Assembly (NCBI RefSeq): GCF_006539825.1
Contig: NZ_BJNT01000021.1
Location: 1 to 64,000 of the forward strand
Direction of reading: 5' to 3'
DNA length: 64,000 nucleotides
DNA from: Corynebacterium variabile
GTDB lineage: Bacteria; Actinomycetota; Actinomycetes; Mycobacteriales; Mycobacteriaceae
A model generated the notes under the pieces. That model saw nothing but the letters and a program-made list of their open reading frames with translations, did not search any database and had not been told where the DNA came from. The translations under genes and the position numbers were made by a program. This document shows, in pieces, positions 11,965 through 22,707 of the stretch. Each line of letters begins with the position of its first letter. Position 1 is the stretch's first letter.

Positions 11965-13376
11965 AACGGCACCTCCTCATGCCGTGCAGCGTCGAGAGCC
12001 TCAGCGAACTCATCGAGGCGCTCCAGTCTGAGACGGTTGTGTTCACGGAGAGTCGCCCGTCTCCGGTCTGACCGAATCCGGTGGGTGGACCTCGCGTACT
12101 TCGCCAGCGGGCCATGCGGTTCGGTCATGTAGATGTGTCCGTCATCGACACTGCTCCAGATCTCGGTGCCCTCGCCGGACAGGGTGACGTCGAACCATCC
12201 CATGGTCTTCATGATGTGGTGCCTGCGACACAGACAGTGGAGGTTCTCCGTTGATGTCGGACCGCCGGTATTGTCCGTGAGGAAGCGCTTCACATGGTCC
12301 AGGTCGCAGTCGAGTGCCGGAACATCACACCCGGGAAATCGACAGGTGCCGTCCCGACCGCGGACGAACGCCGTCATCGCCTCCGTCGGGGTATAGCTCT
12401 CCGTCGCACCATGGCCGATGACCCGCAGGGCACTGATCCGCTCCATGGAGTCTTCAGTGGCTACAGCGTCCAGCCAGGTGCCGTTCTCTGTGGCGGCGAC
12501 GGGGGAGTCCGGGTCGCGGAAGAGGTTGAGAGTGACAGAGACGTCAGTCGTTCCGCGGGCGAGGTGCATCAGCCCGTCGGCACGGGAGCACGTGAGCTTC
12601 CGGCAGACGGCGTCGAGAATGGTCGTGAATTCCTCGGCCTCCGCATCCGTGAGGACAGCGGTAAGTGTGGTGACGGGTGAGTCGGGGAGGCTCTGTGAGT
12701 ACACCCGGCGTTGCTCGGCCGGGCGCCCATCAGCAGGTCGGGTGGACGCCTGTTCGCCCTCGTCCAGGGGGCGGCCGAGAGGATCGCACTCGGCGATGAT
12801 CTTCTGGACCTTGTTGTGCAGTGCCCGGACTCCGGGGAGGGCCTCACCGTTGCGACGCGGGACGAGTGCCCAGAACAGGCTCTTCTGGACGGCAGGGAGA
12901 TGCGCGTCATCCACCCCCTCCAGGGCGCGGGTCAACATTGTCAGGTGTTCGAGACTGAAGGCGCCGTGGGCGAGCCGGGAGGCCACCGCGTAGAAGCGGG
13001 TGAGCATGAACCCGATATCGCAGTAGGTGGAGATGCGGTGTCGGGGAATGCCCGTACGCGCGGTGAGTGTGGATAGGTGTCGTTCGAGGTCCGTATCCGG
13101 GTCGGGGTGGCAGGCGCGCGCCAACGCGAGGTGGTTGAGGTTGAGCTCCCGGGTGGACGCGGCGAGTGGATCCTCGGCTACCTCGACAGCCCACAGCGGT
13201 GCGCCGCGTCCCCGTCTGTATCCGGCGAAGACGTTGACCGGGAGTGTGGCCACCTCGAACCGGGGTGGTGGTGGATCAGGGACAGTCGGTGGTGGCGCCT
13301 GTGGTGTGGTCATGGTGTCAGGGTAGGAGGCGGACGGACGGCGAACTGCCGGCTCGTTAATTAATGGAACATCCAT
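11961..13376 (-). CDS. DUF222 / HNH endonuclease domain protein
   Basis: Up to 471 aa. The central region is DUF222-like and the C-terminal third has an HNH nuclease motif: CRFPGCDVPALDCDLDHVKRF, then NLHCLCRRHHIMKT, with zinc-binding cysteines. Such proteins are numerous in actinobacterial genomes and often multicopy; their biological role is unsettled. The start is uncertain: ATG 13376 is the longest, and ATG 13313 (MTTPQAP) is equally plausible because the first residues are low-complexity Pro-rich. It sits between ssuB and the flavin-reductase gene on the opposite strand, so it probably inserted into a sulfur locus. Confidence 0.8.
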   Translation of the reverse strand: MDVPLINEPAVRRPSASYPDTMTTPQAPPPTVPDPPPPRFEVATLPVNVFAGYRRGRGAPLWAVEVAEDPLAASTRELNLNHLALARACHPDPDTDLERHLSTLTARTGIPRHRISTYCDIGFMLTRFYAVASRLAHGAFSLEHLTMLTRALEGVDDAHLPAVQKSLFWALVPRRNGEALPGVRALHNKVQKIIAECDPLGRPLDEGEQASTRPADGRPAEQRRVYSQSLPDSPVTTLTAVLTDAEAEEFTTILDAVCRKLTCSRADGLMHLARGTTDVSVTLNLFRDPDSPVAATENGTWLDAVATEDSMERISALRVIGHGATESYTPTEAMTAFVRGRDGTCRFPGCDVPALDCDLDHVKRFLTDNTGGPTSTENLHCLCRRHHIMKTMGWFDVTLSGEGTEIWSSVDDGHIYMTEPHGPLAKYARSTHRIRSDRRRATLREHNRLRLERLDEFAEALDAARHEEVPF

Positions 13377-13415
13377 TCTATGCAGTGAGAGGAGAGGGGC
13401 GGGAGACTGCCACTG

Positions 13416-13431
13416 CAGACCGCTTGGTCTA
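13416..13431. promoter_or_regulatory. McbR-type operator A upstream of flavin reductase
   Basis: CAGAC-N6-GTCTA palindrome, the first of three related sites before the gene at 13521. Confidence 0.65.
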
Positions 13432-13469
13432 CCTTATTTTCATGGTGTCACCTGCGAGAACATGAGAAG

Positions 13470-13485
13470 TAGACCGATCGGTACT
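13470..13485. promoter_or_regulatory. Degenerate McbR-type site B
   Basis: TAGAC-N6-GTACT: the left half-site is perfect, including the leading T, and the right half has diverged. It lies between two good copies. Confidence 0.45.
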
Positions 13486-13495
13486 TGCATTTGTC

Positions 13496-13511
13496 CAGAC
13501 CGAGTGGTCTA
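13496..13511. promoter_or_regulatory. McbR-type operator C upstream of flavin reductase
   Basis: CAGAC-N6-GTCTA ending nine bases before the ATG at 13521, the same geometry as the site before ssuD. Confidence 0.68.
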
Positions 13512-13520
13512 CTTGTCGTC

Positions 13521-13991
13521 ATGACCACAGCACTGACGGCGGCCGCAGCCGTCACGAACACAGGAAATGTCGCCGACCAGGCCCGACTTCCGCTGGCCGT
13601 CCTGGCCGCGGAGGTCAACGGTCGGATGATGTGTGTGGTCATCGACTCGTTCTTCGATGAGAGCCTGGCCCCCGGACTCGTCTCCGTCAGCATCCCCGCC
13701 GACGACCCGGCCTGGCAGGAACTCCGCTCCGCGCCGGTGCTCGGCATCTCGGTGCTCAACCCTCTCCAGACCCTCGCTGCCGGCCGCTTCACCCGTGACC
13801 ACCTGGCGACATCCCTCCATCCGGACCACAGTGGGGCAGGCGTCGTCGACGGTGCCTCGGTGCACCTCACCACCCGGCTCTACCAGGAGTTCGACGCCGG
13901 AAGCCACACCGTCGCCCTGCTCCACGTGAGCCAGCGGACCACCGGAGTGATCACGGACGCCGAGCGTCCGTACCTCTACCTCGCCGCCTGA
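13521..13991 (+). CDS. Flavin reductase-like protein, probable SsuI-type FMN reductase
   Basis: The 156-aa product fits the flavin-reductase-like FMN-binding fold: MCVVIDSFFDESLAPGLVSVSIPADDPAW, APVLGISVLNPLQT, then the RFTRDHL and VHLTTRLYQEFDAGSHTVALLHV segments. Its likely job is to supply reduced FMN to SsuD; C. glutamicum has an equivalent reductase, SsuI, in its sulfonate regulon. The ATG at 13521 directly follows an operator. An upstream in-frame alternative start at 13485 would overlap the operator and is less likely. The N terminus is Ala-rich. The assignment rests on fold pattern plus regulon context. Confidence 0.75.
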   Translation: MTTALTAAAAVTNTGNVADQARLPLAVLAAEVNGRMMCVVIDSFFDESLAPGLVSVSIPADDPAWQELRSAPVLGISVLNPLQTLAAGRFTRDHLATSLHPDHSGAGVVDGASVHLTTRLYQEFDAGSHTVALLHVSQRTTGVITDAERPYLYLAA

Positions 13992-14002
13992 GCCTCCCGC
14001 GC

Positions 14003-14887
14003 CTAACTCTCCAGCGCGGCGGCCTCAGCCGCCTCGATCTCCTCGGTGAACTCGCGCTTGGAGGCCTGCCACTCGTCCTCGACCATGCCGAGCCGCCAGT
14101 AGCCGGAGATCGAGACATCCTCCTTGGGGAGACCGTGGTCCACGAAGAGATGACTACGCATGTCGCGGATCATCTCGGCCACACCGTGGACGAACCACGA
14201 CGCACGCCCCTCACCAGCCACACCGGATTCCACGACCGCGCGGACGAGCTCCGTGCCGTGCACGGTCCCGTGCCGAAGGACCCGGTGCAGGGTGACCTCC
14301 GCGGCGGCCTCCGGTGCCTCCAGCCCGTGGTCGGCGTCCTCCTCCTCGAGGAAGACCTCGGCGGTCGCACCTGCCGGGAGCGCCTCCAGGGCCGCGAAGA
14401 TCGCGGGCGCTGCAGCTTCGTCGCCGGCGAACACGAAGCGGTCGACGTCGGGGGAGGGGCGCCAGGCGCCACCCGGGCCGGCGAAGCCGATGACCCCACC
14501 CGGCTGGACCGACGCGGCCCACGGGCCGGCGAGGCCGGTGTCACCGTGGACGACGAAGTCGATGTCGAGGGTGTTCGCCGCCGCGTCCCACGAACGCAGT
14601 GTGTAGGTGCGCATCACCGGCCACTCCTCGCGCGGGTACACGTCCCGCATTGTGGCGGGGTCGAGGTCGGCGTCATTCCAGGACCAGGACGCCCCGACAG
14701 GCGGAAAGAGCAGCTTCACGTAATGGTCGGTGTACTCCAGCCCCATGTCCGCGACCGACACGGACGGAGTGAGGGTCAGGCGGACCATCCCACCGGGGAT
14801 GACGCTGGTCGCGGTCACTGTGGCGGTCTTCGGCACCGGGGGTCGGCGGCGGGCGGGTCGGTCGGATGTCTGTGTCGCGTCACTCAT
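14003..14887 (-). CDS. Siderophore-interacting protein (FAD/NAD(P)H ferric reductase)
   Basis: The 294-aa protein belongs to the siderophore-interacting (SIP/ViuB) family, cytoplasmic flavoproteins that reduce ferric siderophores to release iron. An N-terminal FAD-binding barrel shows MRTYTLRSWD and the HGDTGLAGPWAASVQPGG stretch. The C-terminal SIP domain has FVFAGDEAAAPAIFAALEALP and WFVHGVAEMIRDMR, ending in the GYWRLGMVEDEW motif typical of the family. It is transcribed toward the flavin reductase. A DtxR-like iron box touches the start codon, consistent with iron repression. It is probably not part of the sulfur system. Confidence 0.9.
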   Translation of the reverse strand: MSDATQTSDRPARRRPPVPKTATVTATSVIPGGMVRLTLTPSVSVADMGLEYTDHYVKLLFPPVGASWSWNDADLDPATMRDVYPREEWPVMRTYTLRSWDAAANTLDIDFVVHGDTGLAGPWAASVQPGGVIGFAGPGGAWRPSPDVDRFVFAGDEAAAPAIFAALEALPAGATAEVFLEEEDADHGLEAPEAAAEVTLHRVLRHGTVHGTELVRAVVESGVAGEGRASWFVHGVAEMIRDMRSHLFVDHGLPKEDVSISGYWRLGMVEDEWQASKREFTEEIEAAEAAALES

Positions 14888-14906
14888 GCAGGCCAGCCTA
14901 ACCGCG
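14888..14906. promoter_or_regulatory. DtxR-like iron box at the SIP gene
   Basis: About 12 of 19 bases match the DtxR consensus TTAGGTTAGSCTAACCTAA, including the central AG-CC-TAACC. It begins at the base next to the ATG. Confidence 0.45.
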
Positions 14907-15002
14907 AAACCCGGCAGAGGTGGGGTGAGTCCCCGAAAATATATCCCCTGACATGCTAGAATGGTCGGGTCATATCCAGGCAGCCAGAAGGGATCGCACT
15001 AC

Positions 15003-17513
<2,511 letters not shown>

Positions 17514-17534
17514 GACCCGATGGGAGAGGACGCC

Positions 17535-18122
17535 GTGAGCGACGAGACCGTGCACGACGGGAGCAGCGCAGTCGGGGAGGGGCCGGCCCTGGTCCGGACC
17601 GCGCTTGCCGCGGTCGATCCCCGCAGTGCCGCAAGAATCGGTGTGGCCGTGGGGGTGTGCCTCTTCGTCGCGTGGATGGTCGCTGCGGTGCTCGTCTACA
17701 TCATCCTCGGTGCCACCGGTGTGTGGGACCGGGTGAACAGCCTCGCCGGGGATCTGCTCGGTGCCGACGGCGTCAGTGCAGGCATGTACTTCGGTGTCGC
17801 TGCGCTCGTGGGCGTCCTGGAGGTCATCGTCGCGACGCTGTTCATTCCGCTGGGCGCGATGCTCTACAACGCCGTGGCGGGCTATGTGGGCGGCCTGCGG
17901 GTCACTCTCGGAGCCGGAGCGGTCGTGGAGACAGGCGAGGCGTCCGAGGACGCTGCTGAGGGCGCAGAGGGCGCTGTGGCGGACGCTCAGGAGGGCGCTG
18001 AGCCGGATGCTGGGACAGAGACCGATGCAGACGCGGTGACCACTGAGGTGGCCGCGGAAGCACCCTCTGCGGGCGGAGCAGCAGCGGCTGGCTGGGGCAG
18101 TGGCGCACATCGCGAGGAATGA
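17535..18122 (+). CDS. DUF3566 membrane protein
   Basis: The product (about 195 aa) has a short cytoplasmic N terminus ending in ALAAVDPRSAARIGVAVG, then two to three transmembrane helices (CLFVAWMVAAVLVYIILG and ALVGVLEVIVATLFIPLGAML). A long acidic, Ala/Glu-rich and probably disordered tail follows. DUF3566 proteins almost always follow gyrA in actinobacteria; their function is unknown. GTG 17535 has GAGAGGA about five bases upstream; an in-frame ATG at 17520 is the alternative and adds five residues. The tail contains tandem EDAAEGAEGA-type repeats. Confidence 0.85.
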   Translation: MSDETVHDGSSAVGEGPALVRTALAAVDPRSAARIGVAVGVCLFVAWMVAAVLVYIILGATGVWDRVNSLAGDLLGADGVSAGMYFGVAALVGVLEVIVATLFIPLGAMLYNAVAGYVGGLRVTLGAGAVVETGEASEDAAEGAEGAVADAQEGAEPDAGTETDADAVTTEVAAEAPSAGGAAAAGWGSGAHREE

Positions 18123-18216
18123 CACTGCATCATCGCCCGAAAGCATGGAAAAACACAGCGTGACCTGCCGGTTTGTGTGTTTCGGGAGAGTGTCGGTATA
18201 GTTTCCACTCGTTCGA

Positions 18217-18293
18217 GGGCCTATAGCTCAGGTGGTTAGAGCGCGTCACTGATAATGACGAGGTCGCAGGTTCAAATCCTGCTAGGCCCACCA
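18217..18293 (+). tRNA. tRNA-Ile (GAT)
   Basis: A 77-base cloverleaf with GAT in the anticodon loop, a GTTCAAATCC T-arm and an encoded CCA end at 18291-18293. This tRNA-Ile/tRNA-Ala pair after gyrA is a standard actinobacterial arrangement. Confidence 0.97.
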
Positions 18294-18303
18294 ACGGACT
18301 TTT

Positions 18304-18376
18304 GGGGCTGTAGCTCAATTGGTAGAGCATCTGCTTTGCAAGCAGAAGGTCAGGGGTTCGATTCCCCTCAGCTCCA
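18304..18376 (+). tRNA. tRNA-Ala (TGC)
   Basis: A 73-base cloverleaf with a TGC anticodon in the loop TTTGCAA and a GGTTCGATTCC T-arm. The discriminator A is at 18376 and no CCA is encoded. It is ten bases after tRNA-Ile, so both are likely processed from one transcript. Confidence 0.97.
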
Positions 18377-18390
18377 CAAGTAAGCACCCA

Positions 18391-18418
18391 GGGCGTCTTC
18401 CGGAAACGGGAGGCGCCC
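18391..18418 (+). terminator. Terminator after the tRNA pair
   Basis: GGGCGTCTTCC pairs with GGAGGCGCCC around a short loop, followed by TTCTG. One or two G-U pairs are needed. The related hairpin at 38162 resembles it. Confidence 0.65.
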
Positions 18419-18605
18419 TTCTGCTGTGCCGGGATTTCCGGGGTCACCGCCCCTGTGCGGCTACCGGCGGCCGGTGAGCTCGCGCAGCAACATGTTCTGC
18501 TCTTCCTGGAGCCTCACCAGTTGGCGAGCTCTTCCCGGGGGCTTCTTCGTGTTGTTGAGGATGTTGTTGCCGTTGCCCGTGAACCGGGGGAGGTGACATA
18601 CCGGA
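18419..18605. other. Spacer with one unassigned minus-strand reading frame
   Basis: No confident gene. On the minus strand a frame ending at TAG 18461 reads as a natural-looking tail (RQLVRLQEEQNMLLRELT), but no start codon with a ribosome site is visible upstream. It may be the end of a decayed gene. Confidence 0.35.
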
Positions 18606-18642
18606 ACACCCCGGGTGCTCCGTATCGGAGCTCCCGGGGTGT
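18606..18642 (-). terminator. Terminator of the GDSL esterase gene
   Basis: A long hairpin: CACCCCGGGTGCTCCG pairs with CGGAGCTCCCGGGGTG around TAT, with one mismatch. It lies 17 bases beyond the stop of the minus-strand esterase gene. Confidence 0.7.
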
Positions 18643-18658
18643 CGGTGTGCAGCGGCTG

Positions 18659-19534
18659 CTACGCGCGGCCGGCGAAGGCGCCGAGGACGCGGTGGCCTTC
18701 ATCCGTCATGTGCAGCGGCAGGTTGCGGCGGGCGGAGGTGGTGTCGATGATGCCGGTGATGTACCGGTTGTTCGAGCACATCTCGTGGCCGTTGCTCGGA
18801 CCCTTGAGGGAGACGAAGCGTCCGCCACCCTCGGCGGCGCCGTTCTGACCGGCACGCTCCATGGCCCACTCGACGTCGGAGATGTTGATGCCGAAGGTCG
18901 GGACCTGGACACCCGGGATGAGGTTGATGGCACAGACCTCACCGGCGGCGTTGGTGATGTGCGGCATGCCGAGGACCTTGACGTCGACGGCGCCTGCGTC
19001 CTTCGCGGCACGCACGGCCTTCGCGATCGCGTTCTTGAGGTTGTTCTCGATCTCCGGGACCGGCATGTGGTCGTTGAGAATGTAGGGGTAGGTGTCGTTG
19101 GCACCGGCGAGCAGGTAGACGGTCGCACCGGCGACATCACCGTTGCGGGCTGCCTGGTTCACCTGGTCGATGACGTGCGCGCCACCGGTGCGGTAGGACG
19201 CGCCGGCGCACGTGTAGTTCTGGACGTTCTGGCCGGAGCCGCTGGCGATGGCGTCACGGAACCGGTTGTCGGTGCCGCAGCCGGTGCGGGACAGAACCGG
19301 GTCCGGCAGCGGGACGCCCTTTCCGGCGAGGTAGTTGTAGATGTCCGGGTTGGCGACCAGGGAGTCGCCGGCCAGGACGGCGCGGCCACCGTCGGCCTCG
19401 GCTGCAGGGGCACCGTTACCGGTGACGGCGACCGCACCGGCGGCGATACCTGCGACAGCGAGCACTGCGGTCGCAGCGGTGGCGATGCGGTTACGCAGCC
19501 GGTGGCCGGAGGTCATGGTGTGGCGTGAGCTCAT
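18659..19534 (-). CDS. Secreted SGNH/GDSL-family esterase
   Basis: The product (about 291 aa) has an N-terminal signal peptide: basic residues, then a hydrophobic Ala/Val stretch to about residue 36. Block I is AVLAGDSLVANP with the nucleophile near Ser58. A GAND motif (LLAGANDTYPY) supplies the oxyanion-hole Asn, and the C-terminal LHMTDEGHRV gives the catalytic Asp-x-x-His. It is a hydrolase or esterase acting at the cell surface, with unknown substrate, possibly an envelope lipid or ester. ATG 19516 is an alternative start. The gene is divergent from the acyl-CoA synthetase across a 390-base spacer. Confidence 0.88.
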   Translation of the reverse strand: MSSRHTMTSGHRLRNRIATAATAVLAVAGIAAGAVAVTGNGAPAAEADGGRAVLAGDSLVANPDIYNYLAGKGVPLPDPVLSRTGCGTDNRFRDAIASGSGQNVQNYTCAGASYRTGGAHVIDQVNQAARNGDVAGATVYLLAGANDTYPYILNDHMPVPEIENNLKNAIAKAVRAAKDAGAVDVKVLGMPHITNAAGEVCAINLIPGVQVPTFGINISDVEWAMERAGQNGAAEGGGRFVSLKGPSNGHEMCSNNRYITGIIDTTSARRNLPLHMTDEGHRVLGAFAGRA

Positions 19535-19924
19535 GGAGTCGAGCGTCCTCTCGTTGTGTCTGTCGTCGGCGATACGTCATGAAGACGCCGACGGCGCGCG
19601 GATTCACGGTGGTCCAACGCACAGGTCGTCAGGAACGTTACACATTCGTGACCAATAGTGCGAGCCTCCGTTTCACACTAATACCTTTGGCCCCACAAGC
19701 ACCATAGGTCACGTTAAACTACGGGACTGTAATTTCGGGTGTGAGCAGCGAGGGTGGGGGTGGCGGGCAGTGAGGACACCCGTTAGCGTCTCTGTCCGGT
19801 AACGTTTGACGACCGAAGAACGCTGTTATCTCACGGGGGCTACCTGCTCCCGTTATAGTGATGGCCCTCATGGTGTCGACGGACACCCGCGTACGACCAC
19901 CCCGACTGGAAGGCTCCTTTCCCC
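19535..19924. other. Divergent promoter spacer
   Basis: The 390-base spacer between the esterase and the acyl-CoA synthetase is more AT-rich than its flanks around 19640-19860 and should carry both promoters. AAGG at 19911-19914 serves the synthetase start. I see no gene and no clear operator palindrome. Confidence 0.5.
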
Positions 19925-21589
19925 GTGATCAACCTGTTCGACAGCTCTGAACGTCAGCAGTTCCTTAGCGACACCCGCGGACTCCTGCGAGGTGGCAAGG
20001 CCGTTCTGGGCACCGGTCTACTCAAGGGAGGGACGCCGGGGGAGCACCTCGCCTCGGCCCGGAATCTCGCGCGCTACGGCGCGTCCATGACCGGCCTGCT
20101 CGAGGCCGGCACCGCCCGCTTCCCGGAGCGCATCGCCCTCGTCGACGACGAGGGTGAACTGACTTACCGCCAGCTGCGCACCCAGGCACGTCTGACCGCG
20201 CACGTCCTGGCCAGCCGGGGTATCACCGAGAAGAGCCGGGTCGGCATCCTCGCCCGCAACGGCCGCGGTTTCATGGTCCCGCTGTCTGCTAAGGGCTACC
20301 TCGGTTACACGGTCTTCCTGCTCAACGTCGGCGCCAGCAAGCAGCAGCTCCATGACATCGCCGTGGAGCACAATCTCGACATGATCTTCGCGGACTCCGA
20401 GTTCGACGAGAAGCTCCCGACCGACGTCGAGGGTCTGACCCTCGTCCACGCGTGGGCCGGCCCGGACCACCGCACCGACATCGACTTCCCGACGATCCAG
20501 GACCTGTGGGCTGCCCCCGGCGACCAGGATGACTCGCTGCCGAAGAAGGTCAACCAGGGCGGCGTCGTCCTCATGTCCTCCGGCACCTCCGGGACCCCGA
20601 AGGCCGTCAACCACAGTGAGCCGATGCTGCCGTTCGGTGTCATCGGCCCGCCGCTGGAGGCCTTCCCCGTCACCGCGGGCTGCACCTTGCAGATGACCGC
20701 GTCCATGTTCCACGTCCTGGGCTGGGGTGTGTCCGTCATCGCCCTGATGGCCGGCTGCCGGATCGTCACCCAGCGTGTCTTCGACCCTGAGAAGGTGCTG
20801 CAGCAGGTCGACGAGTACAAGTGCGACGGCATCATCAGTTCCGCTGTCTTCCTCAAGGACCAGCTGGCCGTCGATGTCGCGAACCCGGGCAAGTACGACC
20901 ACTCCTCGGTGAAGTTCATCATGAACGCCGGCAACGCCATGAGCGAGGACCTTGTCCTCGGCCTGGAGGAGCAGTACGGCTACATCCTCGGTTCCGGTTA
21001 CGGGTCCACCGAGGGGCTGCTCGTCGCCTTCGCCGGTCCGGAGGACCTCAAGGCGGACCCGAACACCGCCGGGTACCCGGTCTGGAACGGTCGCCTCGAG
21101 GTGCTCGGCGAGGACGGTAAGCCGGTGGCGCCGGGCGAAGTGGGCATCATCCACGCCCGCAACGTCATGTCGATGGAGGGCTACCTCGGCAACCGCGACG
21201 CGGCGGAGGAGACCGACGGCATGCTCAACCTCGGTGACAAGGGCGTCATCGACCCGGAGTCCGGGCGTCTGCGCGTGCTCGGCCGCGACAACGACATGAT
21301 CATCGTCGGCGGGGAGAACATCTGGCCGAGCTCGGTCTCCGACCTCATCTGCAAGATGGACGGTGTGGATGACGCATACTGCGTCGGCGTCGAAGATGAG
21401 AAGACCTTCCAGCGCGTGAAGGCCTACGTGGTCCTCGACGGCACCACCGAGGTCTCCGGGGACGACGTGCGCTCGCACATCGAGCACAACCTCATCGTTC
21501 CCGCGATCCCGCGTGACGTGGTCCTGCAGACCGAGGCGCTGCCGCGCAACGCCATCGGCAAGGTCGTCAAGCGCGACCTGGTCGGTTAG
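19925..21589 (+). CDS. AMP-dependent acyl-CoA synthetase (FadD-like)
   Basis: The 554-aa product belongs to the adenylate-forming ligases, which activate a carboxylic acid with ATP and transfer it to CoA. The ATP/P-loop motif reads MSSGTSGTPKAV, the adenine-contact motif is GYGSTEG, the hinge region has LGDKGVIDPESGRLRVLGRDNDMIIVGGENIWP, and the catalytic Lys lies in ALPRNAIGKVVKRDL near the end. The substrate is probably a fatty acid but cannot be set from sequence. GTG 19925 has AAGG about ten bases upstream. Only three bases separate it from the divergent pseudogene reading frame downstream. Confidence 0.87.
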   Translation: MINLFDSSERQQFLSDTRGLLRGGKAVLGTGLLKGGTPGEHLASARNLARYGASMTGLLEAGTARFPERIALVDDEGELTYRQLRTQARLTAHVLASRGITEKSRVGILARNGRGFMVPLSAKGYLGYTVFLLNVGASKQQLHDIAVEHNLDMIFADSEFDEKLPTDVEGLTLVHAWAGPDHRTDIDFPTIQDLWAAPGDQDDSLPKKVNQGGVVLMSSGTSGTPKAVNHSEPMLPFGVIGPPLEAFPVTAGCTLQMTASMFHVLGWGVSVIALMAGCRIVTQRVFDPEKVLQQVDEYKCDGIISSAVFLKDQLAVDVANPGKYDHSSVKFIMNAGNAMSEDLVLGLEEQYGYILGSGYGSTEGLLVAFAGPEDLKADPNTAGYPVWNGRLEVLGEDGKPVAPGEVGIIHARNVMSMEGYLGNRDAAEETDGMLNLGDKGVIDPESGRLRVLGRDNDMIIVGGENIWPSSVSDLICKMDGVDDAYCVGVEDEKTFQRVKAYVVLDGTTEVSGDDVRSHIEHNLIVPAIPRDVVLQTEALPRNAIGKVVKRDLVG

Positions 21590-22586
21590 GACGCTGCTTT
21601 CCGGTCCTTGAGTGTGGCCAGGCCGACGAAGCCCAGGCCGATGAGGACCCAGACGATGAGGGTGACCACGGAATGCGTGGCACCTGCGCCGTCGAAGAAG
21701 CCGACGGAGCGGGCGGCGTTGCCGGCCGCACCGATCGGCAGGTACTGACCAATCATGCCCCAGGGGGAGGGGAGCCACTGCGAGCCGGTGGCGATGCCGG
21801 ACAAGGGGTTGGAGACGAACAGCGTCAGCACTGCTCCGTGCCCCAGTCCGGCGTAGCCGATGAGGGACTCCAGTCCGAGGACGAACATCGATGTGCCACC
21901 GATACCCAGGGCCAGGATGAGGGAGAGTTCCCAAGTAGTTCGCGTCGAAGGTACCGAAGCCGAACTGGAGGATCGCGCCGACGAGGAAGCCTGCATGACG
22001 GAGAAGGACAGGGACCCGATGACGCGGAGGCTGTAGCGCTTCTTCATGGTGAGGGACAGGAGCGCGGCGGAGATCATGCCGCCGAAGGCGAGGGGGAGGG
22101 CCAGGACGCTGAGTCCGGAGGCGTTGGGGTCATCTTCGGTGGTGGGGGCGACCTCGTCACAGGTGACAGTCATACCCTGGTCCTCCAGACCGGATCCGAG
22201 ATTGGTGAGCAGTGTCTTGTAGGACTGTCCGGCACCGGCGGCGGTGTAGATGGTCACACCGTCGGTGTCGACGGCGATGCCGCCGACCTCGTCCCGGTCG
22301 AGGACGGCGTTACAGGCGTCCTCCGGGGAAGCGTAGGTGGTGGTGTCGAAGGCGCCGGGCTGTTTCTCGTCGAGGGCGGAGGTGATCTGGCTGACGGCCG
22401 CCTCCGGGCCGGCGACAAGATCGGGAGGTCCTTCGCACCGGAGTTGTAGCTGGGGGTGAGGAAGGCGAGGAGCATCAGGCAGATGACCGCGGAGAGGGCG
22501 AGAACAATGCCGATGAGTTTGCCCCAGGGGGTTGCGGAGTCTGCCGGGGACTCTGTGGTCTGTGGTTCGGTGCTCGGTGTGGTCAC
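21586..22586 (-). pseudogene. Frameshifted multi-spanning membrane protein (YhgE/ABC-2 permease-like)
   Basis: The start is GTG 22586 with AGGAGAA upstream. The first frame encodes one transmembrane helix (LIGIVLALSAVICLMLLAFL) followed by SYNSGAKDLPI. Near 22425 the sense frame shifts and continues with LVAGPEAAVSQITSALDEK, a roughly 130-residue outer domain and several C-terminal helices. A second shift near 21988 and a compensating one near 21929 bracket a segment that reads sensibly as AGFLVGAILQFGFGTFDA in another frame. One N-terminal helix, a large loop and five or six C-terminal helices resemble YhgE/Pip or ABC-2-type exporters. Three single-base shifts mean a pseudogene or base-call errors. 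It is divergent from the TetR gene. Confidence 0.75.
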
Positions 22587-22606
22587 GAGGTTCTCCTGTC
22601 GGACTG

Positions 22607-22659
22607 GAAACGGAACAACCTGTTCCGGTAGCTTGGAACGGAGCACAGTGTTCCGTTTC
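22607..22659. promoter_or_regulatory. TetR operator candidates in a divergent promoter
   Basis: GAAACGGAACA (22607-22617) and TGTTCCGTTTC (22649-22659) form perfect inverted arms. Inside, CGGAACA-ACC-TGTTCCG (22611-22627) is itself a palindrome. The repeated GGAAC/GTTCC units suit a dimeric repressor between the exporter-like gene and its TetR regulator. Confidence 0.6.
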
Positions 22660-22707
22660 TTGCGATGCAAGCGAAATGCTGTGACAACACCGGAGGAAGG
22701 ACGGCAG

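Noticed and set aside
20018..21934. 638-aa minus-strand frame opposite the acyl-CoA synthetase
   Set aside because: Antisense shadow of a confidently identified gene.
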